From: Balaenoptera acutorostrata
Lineage: Eukaryota; Chordata; Mammalia; Artiodactyla; Balaenopteridae
Assembly: GCF_949987535.1 (NCBI RefSeq)
Contig: NC_080075.1
Coordinates: 6,494,606-6,558,605, forward strand
Direction: 5' to 3'
DNA length: 64,000 nt
Below the pieces are notes generated by a model. That model saw nothing but the letters and a program-made list of their open reading frames with translations, did no database searches and was not told where the DNA came from. The first letter of the stretch is position 1; every line of letters begins with the position of its first letter. This document shows positions 35,325-48,277 of the stretch, in pieces. Made by a program: the position numbers and the translations under genes.

Positions 35325-36689
35325 AAGCTCATAAAATCTTTATCCAGGTGGCCTTTTAATTAATGCTCATGTCCTTATGGTCTGCGTTTGGACTCCAGAG
35401 TGCCCGGCTAGTTTTGTGACTGTTTATGACAGTGTCATGCAAGGTTTTAGTGTTCCTAGCAAGGTCTGTGTCTGGTCTTGAGTGAAATGAGGGAGAGCAG
35501 GAAAACGGAAAAAAAAAATGAGCCAAATGGTAGCAGGTGAGAGTGATGCCGTGACAGCCCTCTCCGGTGGGGAGTGTGGATTTCCTGCAGACCAGGGGGA
35601 GATACAGCCTGGACGGGCAGAAGCACATCTGCATCTTGGGAGCAGGTATGTGTGTAGTTCGAATAAAACTTTGTTAATATTTTAGATTTGGAAAATGAAA
35701 AAACATGATTTTGAAATTTCAAGGGTCGTTGAAGGAAGCTGTGATAGTTTTGCTAACAACATGTGGGGTATGTTTTTTAAAAAGTGAGAATCACAGGAGT
35801 TATGTTTCCAGTTTAAAAAATCCCTTCCTTTCGTGTACTTTCCTCGTTTGAGCCTCTCAGCAACGTGTAAGTAATTATTGGCCCTGGAGAGGGAAGAAGC
35901 AACGTACAGGTTCCTCATGACTTGCCAGGGACACATCTTGCGTCAGGGGGACCTCCCTGGTGGCCCAGGTGTGGGTTCTTACAGAACGTTCTGTCAGACT
36001 GTTCTTTCTGCTGTGTCCTCCCTTATCTCTGCCCTTGACCGTGGCTGGTGTTTTAGTTTCTTGTTTTCTGCATCACTGTTTGCTTTGTCTTTGGAGAGAG
36101 AGTTTTATTACGGGAGGAAATGTTCCAGGGTGGATCAGATTAGTGTCTTGGTGACCTTTGTGCCAGGGCAGCAAAGCAAGTGCCAGCCAGATCCTTTTTC
36201 AAGAACAGAACTTGCTGTGCACGTCAGGGAAAGTCTGGGAGGCAGCCCTGCAGGAGGAAAGTTAGAACGTTTTTGTGAGCGCTTCCTAAGGTCACTCAGT
36301 ATGAGTGGTCACACTTGTTTTTGGTTGCTTGGCATTCCTCAGAACAACACTGGCTGGCATTTTCCACGTGGATTTACACTTGGAAGTTACGGAGGGGGAC
36401 CGCGGTTGGCGTTTCTTTTCTATTAGGATGTTTCCATCACCAGGCTCTTACTGTTTTCAGTAAAGTAATTTTGCTCATGCTCAAATAATTAAACTCACTG
36501 AAGGTGTTCTTGCACCAGCGATGGTGCTTATAATTACTTAAAAAGCAGGCAAGTGCTGAGTCTAACTTTCAGACTTAGTGAATTGGAAGGTCAAAATTCA
36601 TTTTTGTAAAATGCTTTTTAACTGGGGAGATTGTTGAAGACCCCACGGTCTGAGTTCTCTCTGTTGCAGTAATCCCTTTTCTGAAACAT

Positions 36690-37222
36690 ATAGAAATAGC
36701 AAATCACTATGTTGTGTGACAGTAACTAACAGTGTTGTAGGTCAGCTGTACTTCAAAAACAAACAAACTCATAGAAAAAGAGACCAGATTTGTGGTTATC
36801 GAAGGTGGGGGGAGGTGGAGAGGAGAGGGAATTGGATGAAGGGGGTCAAAAAGTACAAACTTCCAGTTATAAGATAAATAAGTACTAGGGATGTAATTTA
36901 CAACGTGATAAATATAATTAACATTGCTGCATGTTATATATGAAATATATATGAAATATATTATCATCATATATGATAATATATGAAATGTATAAAAAAT
37001 GTATAAATAGATGAAAGTTTTTAAGACAGTAAATCCTGAGTTCTCATTAAAAGGAAAAAAATTTTTTTTCTATTTCTTTAATTTTGTGTCTGAGATGAAG
37101 GATGTTCACTAAACTCATTGTGATCATCATTTCATGACGTATGTCAGTCAAATCATTATTGCTGTGCACCTTAAGTTTATACAGTGCTTTATGTCAGTTA
37201 TATCTCAATAAAACCAGGAGGA
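36690..37222 (+). mobile_element. Old L1 3' end (L1MA/L1MB-like), sense
   Basis: Motifs aaactcatagaaaaagagac, taagtttatacagtgcttta and atctcaataaaaccagg match a sense L1 3' UTR. It includes an imperfect (ATATGA)n stretch at about 36930-36990. Confidence 0.75.
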
Positions 37223-37900
37223 AAAATATCGCCCCTTTTCTCCCTCTTGTAATAATCCTTTTGCATAAAGTCTCTCCTTACCTTACAAATCCCAATTCGT
37301 TTTTTTATTTGACATGCTTCAGAATAAATATGACCTAAACAAAAACATAAAGTTTGAAAGCTGGGAATCAAACTTTTCTCTAGTATCTTACGGGTTGCCT
37401 CACTTCTGCACAGAGCATGGCTTCTTTGACAAAAGAAACCATCTGGAGGGGATCTTAGCAAACATCCCGTTCCGTCCCTTCCATTTTAGAAGATGGGAGA
37501 GTGACTGACGCAGCTGGGTTTCAGGACACAGTGACTTTTTACTAATTGACTCCTTAGCGGTCAGTGGATGAAGGCAGAGTGTCAGAGTGGAAGCGTCCTG
37601 ACTCACGTGGTGTCCAGAGCCCTCCTTCCCTGCTGGACTTGCGGGTCTGGGTGTGTCCTCATCCTCAGGTCACACTGACTTCCATGACTGAAGCTGTCGC
37701 CGTCCCTCACTTCTCTGACATCTGCTAGAACCTTGCATGCCTGAGTGGCCCTGGGCTGGGGAGTAATCTGCATTTAAAAAATAAGAAGGAAATTCAGGGA
37801 GTGTGAAATTCTCTGCTCCATGTTCTTATCCTGCTTTCACTTCTGACTTTACAACATGTTCACGTAGGTGGAGGTTAATTATCCAGGTTTATGCCTTTTT

Positions 37901-39180
37901 AAAAAAATTGAAGTATAGTTGATTTACAGGGATTCAGGTGTACAGCAGAATAATTCAGTTAATACATATATATATATTCTTTTTCAGATTCTTTTCCATT
38001 ATAGGTTATTACAAGATATTGAATATAGTTCCCTGTGCTATACAATAGATCCTTGTTGGTTATCTGTTTTATACATAGTAGTGTGTATCTACTAATCCCA
38101 AATTCCTAATTTATCCCCCCTCTTCCCCTTTTGGTAACTGTAAGTTTGTTTTCAATGTCTGTGAGTCTGTTTCTGTTTTGTAAATAAGTTCATTTGTATC
38201 ATTTTTTTAGATTCCACATATAAGTGTTAACATATGATATTTGTCTTTCTCTGACTTATTTCACTTAGAATGATAACCTCTAGGTCCACCCATGTTGCTG
38301 CAAATGGCAACATTTCATTCTTTTTTATGGCTTAGTAGTATTCCATTGTGTATATACACCACATCTTCTTTATCCATTCATCTGTTGATGGATGCTGAGA
38401 TTGTTTCCATGTCTTGGCTATTGTAAATAGTGCTGCTATGAACGTAGGGGTGCATGTATCTTTTTGGATTATGGTTTTCTCTGGATATATGCCCAGTAGT
38501 GGGATTGCTGGATTGTATGGTAGCTCTATCTTTAGTTTTTTGTTTTAATAAATTTATTTATTTTTTTATTTTTACTTTTGGCTGCGTTGGGTCTTCGTTG
38601 CTGCGTGCGGGCTTTCTCTAGTTGCGGCGAGCAGCGGCTACTCTTCGTTGCGGTGCGCAGGCTTCTCATTGTGGTGGCTTCTCTTTGTTGTGGAGCATGG
38701 GCTCTAGGCATGCAGGCTTCAGTAGTTGTGGCACGCAGGCTCCGTAGTTGTGGCTCATGGGCTCTAGAGTGCAGGCTCAGTAGTTGTGGCGCACAGGCTT
38801 AGTTGCTCCGCGGCATGTGGGATCTTCCCAGACCAGGGCTCGAACCCGTGTCCCCTGCCTTGGCAGGTGGATTCTTAACCACTGCGCCACCAGGGAAGTC
38901 CTACCTTTAGTTTTTTTAAGGAACCTCCATACTGTTTTCCATAGTGGCTGCACCAACTTACATTTCCACCAACAATGTAGGACGGTTCCCTTTTTTCCAC
39001 ACTCTCTCCAGCATTATTATTTGTAGACATTTTGATGATGTCCATTCTGACCAGTGTGAGGTGGTACCTCGTTGTAGTTTGCATTTGCATTTCTCTAATA
39101 GTTAACAATGGTGAGCATCTTTTCATGTGCCTGTTGGCCATCTGTATGTGTTCTTTGGAGAAATGTCTAAGTATTCTGCC
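37901..39180 (-). mobile_element. 5'-truncated antisense L1 split by a SINE
   Basis: An antisense L1 from the 3' end (aagtatagttgatttacagg) through the ORF2 end, interrupted at 38542-38901 by a SINE. The TSD is atgccttttt (37891-37900) against atgccttttc (39181-39190). Confidence 0.9.
38542..38901 (-). mobile_element. CHR-type SINE inside L1
   Basis: A long-class antisense copy. The TSD is tatctttagtttttt (38527-38541) against tacctttagtttttt (38902-38916). Confidence 0.92.
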
Positions 39181-39204
39181 ATGCCTTTTCCGTTAAGAAC
39201 ATTT

Positions 39205-39831
39205 TTTTAAAAAAATAAATTTATTTATTTATTTATTTTTGACTGTGTTGGGTCTTCGTTTCTGTGCGAGGGCTTTCTCTAGTTGTGGCGAGCGGGGACC
39301 ACTCTTTTCTTTTGTTTGTTTTGTTTTTTTTTTATAAATTTATTTATTTATTTTATTTGGCTGTGTTGGGTCTTCGTTTCTGTGCGAGGGCCCTCTCCAG
39401 TTGCGGCAAGTGGGGGCCACTCTTCATCGCGGTGCACGGGCCTCTCACTATTGCGGCCTCTCTTGTTGCGGAGCACAAGCTCCAGACGCGCAGGCTCAGT
39501 AGTTGTGGCGCACGGGCCTAGTTGCTCCGTGGCATGTGGGATCTTCCCAGACCAGGGCTCGAACCCGTGTCCCCTGCATTGGCAGGCAGAGTCTCGACCA
39601 CTGCGCCACCAGGGAAGCCCCGTGACCACTCTTTATCACGGTGTGCGGGCCACTCACTGTCACGGCCTCTCTTGTTGCAGAGCACAGGCTCCAGACACAC
39701 AGGCTCAGTAGTTGTGGCTCACGGGCCTAGTTGCTCCGTGGCATGTGGGATCCTCCCAGACCAGGGCTTAAACCTGTGTCCCCTGCATCGGCAGGCAGAC
39801 TCTCAACCACTGCGCCACCAGGGAAGCCCCA
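39205..39831 (-). mobile_element. CHR-type SINE, outer member of a SINE-in-SINE nest
   Basis: Halves at 39205-39307 and 39624-39831 join into one antisense SINE. The TSD is perfect: ccgttaagaacattt at 39190-39204 and 39832-39846. Confidence 0.93.
39308..39623 (-). mobile_element. CHR-type SINE, inner member of the nest
   Basis: A complete antisense copy inserted in the outer SINE. The TSD gaccactcttt (39297-39307 and 39624-39634) is outer-SINE sequence. Confidence 0.93.
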
Positions 39832-39846
39832 CCGTTAAGAACATTT

Positions 39847-41450
39847 AAAAATTTTTTTCACTGTGAAGATTTTCAAACATACCTCAAAGTAGTGAGGACG
39901 GTGTAATGAAATCCTCCTGGGTCCTTACGCAGGTACGTTAGGATCAAGGTTTTGCCCACCTTGCTTTATCTCTTACTCTCTGAGTCTTTTTTCCCCTCAC
40001 TAATGTATTTTAAAGCAAATCCTAGAAATTATGACATTTCACCCCTACATATTTTAGTGAACATCTCTGAATCCAGGGCCATTCTTTGTTACTGCAGTAG
40101 CATCATTAAACTGCTAGAGGTAACCGGACTCCTTGCCGTCACTTGCACTTGGTGCAGACATGGGCTTCTGACTGCTTCAAGATCCTTCATGGATCTGGTT
40201 GTTCTCATCCGTGTTCAACCAGAAACACACCACTCATTTGATTGTGTGTGGCTTATGTCTTTTTTAGTCAAGAAAGTCTCCATCCCTCCACTCCCCCCCT
40301 ACTGTTTTCCCCCAAGTCATTGACTTGGTGAAGAAACCGGGTCAGTTTTTATGCAGAATGTCCCGCTGGTACACTTGTCTGTTTCCTTCCTCAAGGTATC
40401 ACCTCACCCATTACTTGGCTCCTCATATTTCCTGAAAACTGGACAGTAATTACAAAGGTTCAGTTGAATCCAGGTTTGTAAAGAAGAATACTGAACAGAT
40501 GGTTGTCCTATATCCTGCCTGGGGGGCATGTATCCTCTGGTGTCTGACTCTTAGTGATGCTTAGATGAGTTGATAAGCTCAGGTGACAGCTTCCATTGCA
40601 TTCTCCCCCTGTCAACCTTTCATGTAATGGTTTTACCCATTTCGATATTGCCTGAATAATTTTTCTCTGCATACTGCAAAGTGATGATTTTCTAATTTGA
40701 TCAGTACTTTCACAGCTGTCAGCTTGAGCTTGTCTGTAAAGAACTTTACCTTATCACCTAAGGCTATCTGGTCACCCTGAGGACATTTAGGAAAGGGAGG
40801 GAGAGAATGCTCGCTTCTGCCCTTCAGTTGCCTGTGGTTTGTGTAAGTAGTTAGTGCCCTGGTTGTCTGCAGTGGTGACGAGTGAGTTATTTTTGGCCTT
40901 GTTTTAGTTTTCTTTTCTCTTTTCCTTCCTCCCTCCCTTTTCAGTATCATTTCAGAGTCCCTGTTCCCCACTCCCAACGCTTTATTATGAAATTTTCCAA
41001 ACATGCAGAGACGTTGAAAAGGATGGTACAATGAACACTCTAAGCCCGGGGTTTTATACGTTCACTGTGTTTCAGTTAATTGCTGTCCTTTCTGATCCTC
41101 AGATCGTGCCACCCTCTGCCTGCAAGAACCCCTTCCTGTGCCTTCTGTGACTTTGTCTCACTTTCATTCATCTCTGAGTGATTCCTTGCTCTCTGCCAGT
41201 AAGATGTTAAGTGCTCATCCTGTACACTTCCTGCCTCCTGTGTGGAATCAGCCATTCCTCCAAGTAGCCCTGGTTCCTTTGGGCGGGTAATGGTATTTAG
41301 GGACCACAGTCTGGGGTGTGGGGTTGTTCATTGTTACTAGGTTGTCATTGCCTCTAAGGCTCTTCAAATAGGTATGAGCTAAGAAGAATGTGAAAGAAAA
41401 GAAAAAAGAGGTATGAAAAAAATAAATCATGCGTTCATACTTAGCTTTCT
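39847..41450 (-). mobile_element. Old L1 3'-UTR-like sequence (L1M-like)
   Basis: Motifs such as agattttcaaacatacctca (39868) and gaaattttccaaacatgcag (40989) followed by gtacaatgaac look like degenerate L1M 3' UTR. The edges and continuity are uncertain. Confidence 0.45.
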
Positions 41451-41630
41451 AATTCAGCTGTAAAACTACGTAGTTATAATTTAACTTTGATATTATATTT
41501 GTTTACCTCCTCTTATTCACTGAAAATCTTGGTTTCTAACAATATTCACATTTTTGTTCTCTATTGTACACGCACACAAACATATTGTCTCTAAATAATA
41601 TCAGTACGGCTATTAAGAGTAAGAGTAGTG

Positions 41631-41768
41631 GACGTCCCTGGCAGTCCAGTGGTTAGGACTCTGTGCTTCCAATGCAGGGGGGCTTGGGTTCGATCCCTGG
41701 TTGGGGAACTAAGATCCCACATGATGCGCGGTGCAGCCAAAAGATTTTTAAAAAATGATGTAAAAAAA
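41631..41768 (+). mobile_element. CHR-type SINE, short class, sense
   Basis: A sense copy, gacgtccctggcagtccagt to cagccaaaagatttttaaaa. The flanks (a)gagtagtg at 41623 and 41773 fit a TSD. Confidence 0.88.
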
Positions 41769-41989
41769 GAATGAGTAGTGAAAGAGAGTAAAGTTTTTGC
41801 AGCTCTATTTGGCCTTAGGATATATTTAACTATGGAGGTATAGTCAAAATACTGTTTAAAACAGTTATTTTCTCTTTGTAATTATGTTGGTAATTATTTT
41901 AATAACCTAATAAAGTTAATTTTTAAGGATATTTTTCCCTTATTTTACTCAAAAAATACAAAACACTTTCATGATTAATCAAATTTATA

Positions 41990-43650
41990 AAATCTATAAA
42001 AACAAAATATTTGTAGAGAAGCCATCCTTCCCCCCACGTCCACTTTCTTTTTCACAAAAGTCACATATATTCTGCTCTATGCCTTGCCTTTTTTACGTAT
42101 CAGCATATCCTGGAAATCATTCCATATCAGAGAGGAGAGATATTCTTCCTCCTCCTTTTTTTCTTTCTCCTGCTCTTTTGTTTTTACTCTTTCATTGCCC
42201 AGAAGTACCATAGTTTATTTAACCTATTCTCTACTGATGGGTACTTCTGTTGTTTTCAGACTTTACCATGACACAAATGCCCCAGTGAATAACCTGGTAG
42301 ATTCCTAGAAGTGGGATTGTTGCATCAAAGGGTTAATTAGATATTATTAAATTCCCTTCTCTCCATTGGCGTTGTATTATTTTTTAAAATTCCAATCAGC
42401 AATGGATGAAAATGCCTGTTTCCCCAGACTTGTCATCAGATCTATTGTCAAATTTTTGGATTTTTGCCAACCTGATAGGTAAGACATGGTGTATTTCCAT
42501 AGTTTTAATTTGCATTCCTTTTGTTGTGAGGAAGTTGAACATCTTTCATGTTTAAGGGCCATCTTCAGAAACTCTTTATTCCTATCATTTGCCTAGTTTT
42601 TTATTGGGTGCTTCTTTTTTCTCCTCAATTTTTAGGTGCTGTCTGTATATTAGGAATTTTAGCCCTTTATTTGAGGTGTGAAATTACCAAATCTTTCCCC
42701 AGTTTGTCATGTAGTAGGATTTAACACGCCTTTCTTTTATACTTTGTGATTTTGAGTTATGGTTGGAAGGTTTTCTCATTCCTGAGTTACTCAGGAATCC
42801 ACTCATGTTTTCTTCAATTACTTGTAAATTAATTTTCTTTCAGTATTTTAAAGCTGTTGTTCCATGTCTTCTGGCTTGCATCGTTTCTGATAGGAAGTCT
42901 ACTATCATTCTTATCTTTGTTCCACTGTAAATATTGTGTTTTTTTTCTTTCTTTATCACTGGTTTTCACTAGTTTGCTTATGATGTGATTTTCTGTAATT
43001 TTCTTTAAAGGTTTTTCCACTTGGTGTTCGTTGAGAATCTTGAATCTGTGGGTTTATGGTGTTCATCAAACTTGAAAGCAATTTCAACCATTATTTCTTC
43101 AAAAAATTTTTCTGTTCTCGCTTTGGTAGCACATATACTTAAAAATTTTTTTTTTCTGTTCTCTGGTTCCCCTACCCCCCTTTTCCTGGGACCTCAGTTA
43201 CACAGATTTCAGGCTGCTTGTTATTGTACCACAGTTCACTGATGCTTTGTCCTTTCTGTTTTGTTCATCCTGTTTCTTCTGTTTTTCATTTCAGAGTTTT
43301 TATCACTATCAAGTGTCCTTTTCTCTGCAATGTCCAATTTACTTTTAATGATATCAGTATATTTTTGATGTCAGACACTGTTTTTCATCCCTAAAATTTG
43401 ATTTGGAATTTTTAAAATGTCTTCCATTTAGTTCCTCACCATCCTCTTGCTTTCCTCCACTTTTTGAACACATGGAGTATATTTATAACAGCTGTTGTAT
43501 GTCTTTGTCTTTTTATCTGTGTCATATCTGGTTCTGTTTCTATTGATTGATTTTTCTTTTGTTTACGTAGGTCAAAATTTCCTACATCTCTGCTACCATC
43601 CCTGCTTCTATTTCTGAGAAGTGTTTCTAATGGCACTAGTACAAGGACAT
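41990..43650 (-). mobile_element. Old L1 (L1M-like), antisense
   Basis: Antisense text: tcatatcctggaaatcatt-like start at 42100, gaagtgggattgttgcatca (42309), gtctgtatattaggaatttt (42643), tctggcttgcatcgtttctg (42869), and ORF1-like text near 43021-43240. Frames are heavily decayed. It hosts the U6-like insert near 43114. Confidence 0.7.
43114..43140 (+). pseudogene. U6 snRNA 5'-end fragment (retroposed)
   Basis: The segment reads gttctcgctttggtagcac then atatactt. It matches the first 26 or so bases of U6 snRNA from memory with about four mismatches, three of them to T. It is bordered by a repeated aaaaatttttctgttctc-type sequence (43102-43119 and 43141-43163, the second with extra Ts), so it looks like a retroposed insert with TSD. 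Because gttctc belongs to both the repeat and U6, the left edge is ambiguous. It is not a functional U6. Confidence 0.65.
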
Positions 43651-44323
43651 TTTAATGACTATTTCAATTATAAATTAAAAATCTATTTTACTTTCACTGT
43701 CAGGGAAGTTGAGTTTGTTTTTCACTTATCGCAAATAATTTTAGGGACTCATTCTAATTTGAAGGCAAAAAAGGATAAATAAATTATGTAAAAAGAAAGG
43801 TTTAGAACTTATTTTCTTAAACTATGTAGTGAGAAGTATACACAGGTTTAAAAAAAAAAAAGCATGATGATGTGATGTTGATATTGAACTTTTACATGTT
43901 CCTGTAAAGATACTGCTTCAGACAGTATAGATTAGATGTTAGAGTATCCACTTGAAGAATGTGAGATTTCTGAAAATTAAAGCTTTGGTCCAACCCTTTC
44001 CCCTGTCATTTGTAATTTTTACTAGATTCTTTGCCTCAGTGTTTCTCTGTGTAGGATGAGTGTTGAGTGGAATTTAGGAATGATACTGCCTTGACTGTTA
44101 AACTTTTAATTAGTCCTTTTGTGGTCTGTGTGGCTTTTAGTCCAGGCATTTAGACAGAAGCCTTTTAGTGTTTGGACAGTAGAGAAATGTTGACTATTGC
44201 AAAGGAACAGATCTGAAAGATGCACATGCAATGCCCATGTCATTGTAAAGTAGGATCTAGGTAGCTGGAGAAGATACTAAATTCAATTGGATATTTACTA
44301 TGCAGGGGGAAACAGTTGCTTTT

Positions 44324-44553
44324 TTTTTTTTTTTTTAAACATCTTTATTGAAGTATAATTGCCTTACCAATAGTGTGTTAGCTTCTGCTTTATAACAAAG
44401 TGAATCAGTTATACATATACAATATGTTCCCATTTCTCTTCCCTCTTAAGAGAGTGTCATGGACATATATACACTACCAAATGTAAAATAGATAACTAGT
44501 GGGAAGCAGCCGCATAGCACAGGGAGATCAGCTCGGTGCTATGCAAGAGGGAA
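44324..44553 (-). mobile_element. L1 3' end with 5' inversion (twin priming)
   Basis: Antisense L1 3' end from 44324 (T-run, catctttattgaagtataat) runs to about 44448, then the orientation flips to sense (gagagtgtcatggacatata to gatcagctcggtgctatg). A perfect 15-bp TSD, gaaacagttgctttt, is at 44309-44323 and 44554-44568, so both parts arrived together. Confidence 0.93.
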
Positions 44554-45263
44554 GAAACAGTTGCTTTTTAAAACTGAAGCTGGGATCAAGTTATGTATGA
44601 CTGTTTTCGTGCAGAAGCTGTAAGTATAGACAATGAGATGCTTGTTTTATTTCCTGAAAATACCTCTGGGGCAAACGTAAGATAATAAATACTGTGTGTG
44701 AGTTTCAAAGTGACTCAGCTGTTGGGAGCTGCCCCCCACCCCACCCTACTCCCCAGGTGCCACTCTCCATCGTGCATTACAGAAAGAGCCAGAAGAACAG
44801 GCCTCAAGGTTGGCTCTTGTCTGCACTTTAGATTTCTCACCTAGGAGATGGAAATAACAATACCTATCTTGTGATGCTTTTCATGAAGGTAAACAAGGTT
44901 AAGTGTACAACATACCTAACAAAATGCCTGACTTCAGAAAATGTCCTATGCCTGCACCTCTGGCAGTTCTTTCTTAGACCATCAAGTTGGTTATTTATAA
45001 ATCCATCAGTGTGGTTTGTTTTGTGGTCATAACTGATGTTTCTAATACTGTATTTTAGTTTTGCATTGCCATTTACAAATTTGATTTTTGACTTCTTGTG
45101 TGGGTAATGTGTAAGATCCACTGAACTTGAATTTTCTTAGAAAAGAGAGAAGTCTTTTTCAGCAAAAATTAGGGGCTTAATGACACAAAGTATCAATGTA
45201 ATTTTGCTGATTGGACTTCTGTTACAATCCACAATAAGCCTATACATTTTGGTTTTAGAAAGC

Positions 45264-45628
45264 TGTATTAACCTGCTAGGGCTGCCTTAACAAAATACAG
45301 CAGACTAGATAGCTTAAACAACAGACGTTTATTTTCTCATAGTTCTGGAGTCTGGAAGTCTAAGATCAAGGTGCCAGCAGGGTTGGTTTCTCCTGAGGGC
45401 TCTCTCCTTGGTGTGCAGACGGCTGCCCTCTTGCTGGGTCCTCACCTGGTGCATCCCTGGTGTTTCTTCCTCTTCTTACAGGGACACCAGTCCTTATAAT
45501 GACCCCCGCCCCTATGACCTAATTTAACCTTAGTTACTTCCTTAGAGGCCCTAATCTTCAAATATGGTCACGTTGGGGGTTAGGGCTTCATTATATGAAT
45601 TTGGGGGGACCCAATTCAGGCCATAACC
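45264..45628 (-). mobile_element. MaLR-type LTR (MLT1/MST-like)
   Basis: Antisense LTR: tgtattaacctgctagggc, gatagcttaaacaacaga, agttctggagtctggaagtc, ending gaatttggggggaccc then ccataac. It is better preserved than the copy at 1322. Confidence 0.75.
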
Positions 45629-47136
45629 GTTCTCCTCCATCTTGGCTTTGGAACGCCCACAGCAGAAGCAGTGGCAATATTGCTATAGTGTTGAGTCAAT
45701 GTGTAGCCTTTTTATCATTCTGTCCCTTCAATGGATGACAAATTCTCACTTTCTTATTTTCTCCTCTTTACATTTTTCACCACTTATATGTCTGTAATGT
45801 GGTGGCTTTCAAACATTTTGACCGTGACCCACAGACAGAAATATATTTATGAGTGTGTGCATAACTCTAACAAATATTTCATAAGTCAGTCATTGCCCTT
45901 ATAAAGTGGCATGTATTTTCTAAATATTTCATTTTTTAAAAAACAGCTGTTTTCTGGTGGGCTACTTCGTGTAGCTGAGAAACATGGCTGCCATGTGGGT
46001 TCAGAGCTTCAATGTGTGATATATGTTACGTGACTTTCCTTTCTAGTCCTTTGAGTCATCAGTGTGCAGTTGGCTTGCACTGATTTACGGTATTTTTGAA
46101 GCCCATCATAAGACTTCCCTGCAGAGGAAATTATAGTTCGGAAAATTTCCCTGCCATTTGGCAACTTTCGTAGGAAGTAGAAGACAGTCGAGTGGGAAAG
46201 TTCCATCACGGTGATTGTCTTTGCTGGGAGAGGCACACAGCCGTGTCAGATTCAGGACAGCGTGATGGGTTTCATTACAACCTCCTCTAACTGCAGCTCA
46301 GTGATCGATTTTACACGTGTGTTGATCTTCTCTCTCAAGGTGTGAGCTTACTTTTGTTCTAGAATGGTTTTCCCCTATTTTAAGCTCCTCCCCAGGAGGT
46401 AGAAGAATTTCTTAAAGGATAAAAGTCAAGTTTTTGGATGATGTGACCTCAGGTCTTCATTCCACATGATATACTGTGTTGGGGCTCGGTTGGAATTTTA
46501 TTCACAGCGTCTGTAGTTAGCAGGTGGAGAAGACACACGTGGTTTCACAGCTAACTGTGGGCCCTGTGAGCTTAGGAACAGCATCAATGAAAAGCTGTCT
46601 CATGTCATCTAGGAAGATGCCCTCAGGAAAATGCGATGGTGGGGAGAGTGCATGCTCTACGTGCAAGCACAAAGTAGCTTTTTTAGTGTCAAGCCCTAGG
46701 AACTACTGGACTGAACTACTGGACTGGATTATGTAAGTGTTACTTGAAATTTGAAATGCAGCTTCTATGGGAGGACCCCAGGGCACTTCAGGGTCATAGA
46801 GAATGAGCTCACACCCTGGTTTGCCTTTTACTCAATACGAGTGACCTTGGAGATGTATCTGAGGCCCCCTTCCCTCACTCAGCCTTCATTTCACATCATT
46901 GAGGCCACACCTGGGACAGAAAGGTCACAGAGTGAGTCCTGTCCCCTCTCTGTTCCTCCTCAGTCCTCCAAGTCTTTTTTTTTTTTTTTTCGTAAATTAG
47001 GAAGTATATGAAAACATATGGCAAAAGATTGAAGGCCGATATAGATATTCTTTTTTCCATGTATTCCTTGCCCTTTTAAAAAAAAAAAATTCTGACCAGT
47101 TGGTTTTATTATGATGCATAATAAAGGATAACAATC

Positions 47137-47403
47137 TATGGAGGGGGGAGGGATAAATTAGGAGTTTGGGATTAACATATACACACTACTATATATAAAA
47201 TAGATAATCAACAAGGACCTACTATACAGCACAGGGAACTCTACTAAATACTCTGTATAACCTGTATGAGAAAAGAATCTGAAAAAGAATGGATATATGT
47301 ATATGTGTAACTGAATCGCTTTGCTGTACACCTGAAACTAACACAACATTGTAAATCAACTATACTCCAATATAAAATAAAAGTTAAATTAAAAAAAAAA
47401 AAA
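47137..47403 (+). mobile_element. L1 3' end, sense
   Basis: Sense L1 3' end: ggagtttgggattaacatat, cctactatacagcacaggga, cgctttgctgtacacctg, and an A-run at 47391-47403. The left edge is approximate and no TSD was found. Confidence 0.82.
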
Positions 47404-48014
47404 GATCTAGAGAGAGGAAACCTTAAAGTGCCAGAGAAGAGCAGAGAGCTGTCCACCCCAAGGAGCCTGTGCAAATTTATTGGCTTCAGTGGCCCAAAGA
47501 CTCTCTCCTGAGATGAATCGTGTGATGTGCTGTCCCTCCACCCACCCCGCAAAATGAAAAAGCCATTGCTGACCAACGAGATTTAGGGGGTGTCCTGGTG
47601 ACTGACACTTATGTAGCTGCCACCCGAGGACACTGAATGGGCAAGGAGAATTAAGCCAGAGGCAGGTAAATTAGATGCCCACCTCAGCCACGTCAGTGCT
47701 GAATGTGAGGAGCAGACGGTGTGGGTCCTCAGTTCAGGGGGACATTGTTTGGAAACTTCAGGGGAGTCCTGCTGTGGAGCCTGGAAACTTGTGGTGTGAG
47801 GCCGTTGTTTCAAAATGATCTCTCCCTCCCATAAGAGGGGTAGGGAGCCTGAAGGGCCAGGGGCTTCCTGAGACTGCAGGGGCCTCCTAGGTGGATGGGA
47901 AGTAGATAGAGTTCGTGGCCACTTACCCCAAGTGGGTTACTTCTTGGGTTTATGATCCCAAAAGAGCAAGACAGGGGAGGTAGGACTCATGGAGAGCTGG
48001 GTAGGGTCACTGGT

Positions 48015-48187
48015 TGTTATGGACTGAATGGTGTCCCCCTCCACTCCGCAGATTCAAATGTTGAAGCCCTCACCCCCCAGCATGGTGGTATTTGGAGGTG
48101 GGACCTTTGGGAGGTGATTAGGTTCAGATGAGGTCATGAGGGTGGGGCCCCCCTGATGGGATTAGTGCCCTTATCAGAAGGACGAGA
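48015..48187 (+). mobile_element. MaLR-type LTR fragment (MLT1-like)
   Basis: A sense LTR start: tgttatggactgaatggtg, gttgaagccctcacccccc, gggaggtgattaggttcag, ggattagtgcccttatcag. It is truncated after 48187. Confidence 0.75.
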
Positions 48188-48277
48188 AGTCTGCTCTAGT
48201 GATGACCAAAGGACATTGCTTTGGCAATGCCATGCCTAAAAATTGGAGAATACAGGGAAATAAATACCATTGTTTTA

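Noticed and set aside
35878..36426. 182-codon open frame on the + strand
   Set aside because: It starts with a plausible Met, but no domain, codon pattern or splice structure supports it, and I recognise no family.
46990..47140. Apparent element between two T/A runs
   Set aside because: No TSD and no recognisable family text; it may be part of an inverted L1 start but the evidence is too thin.
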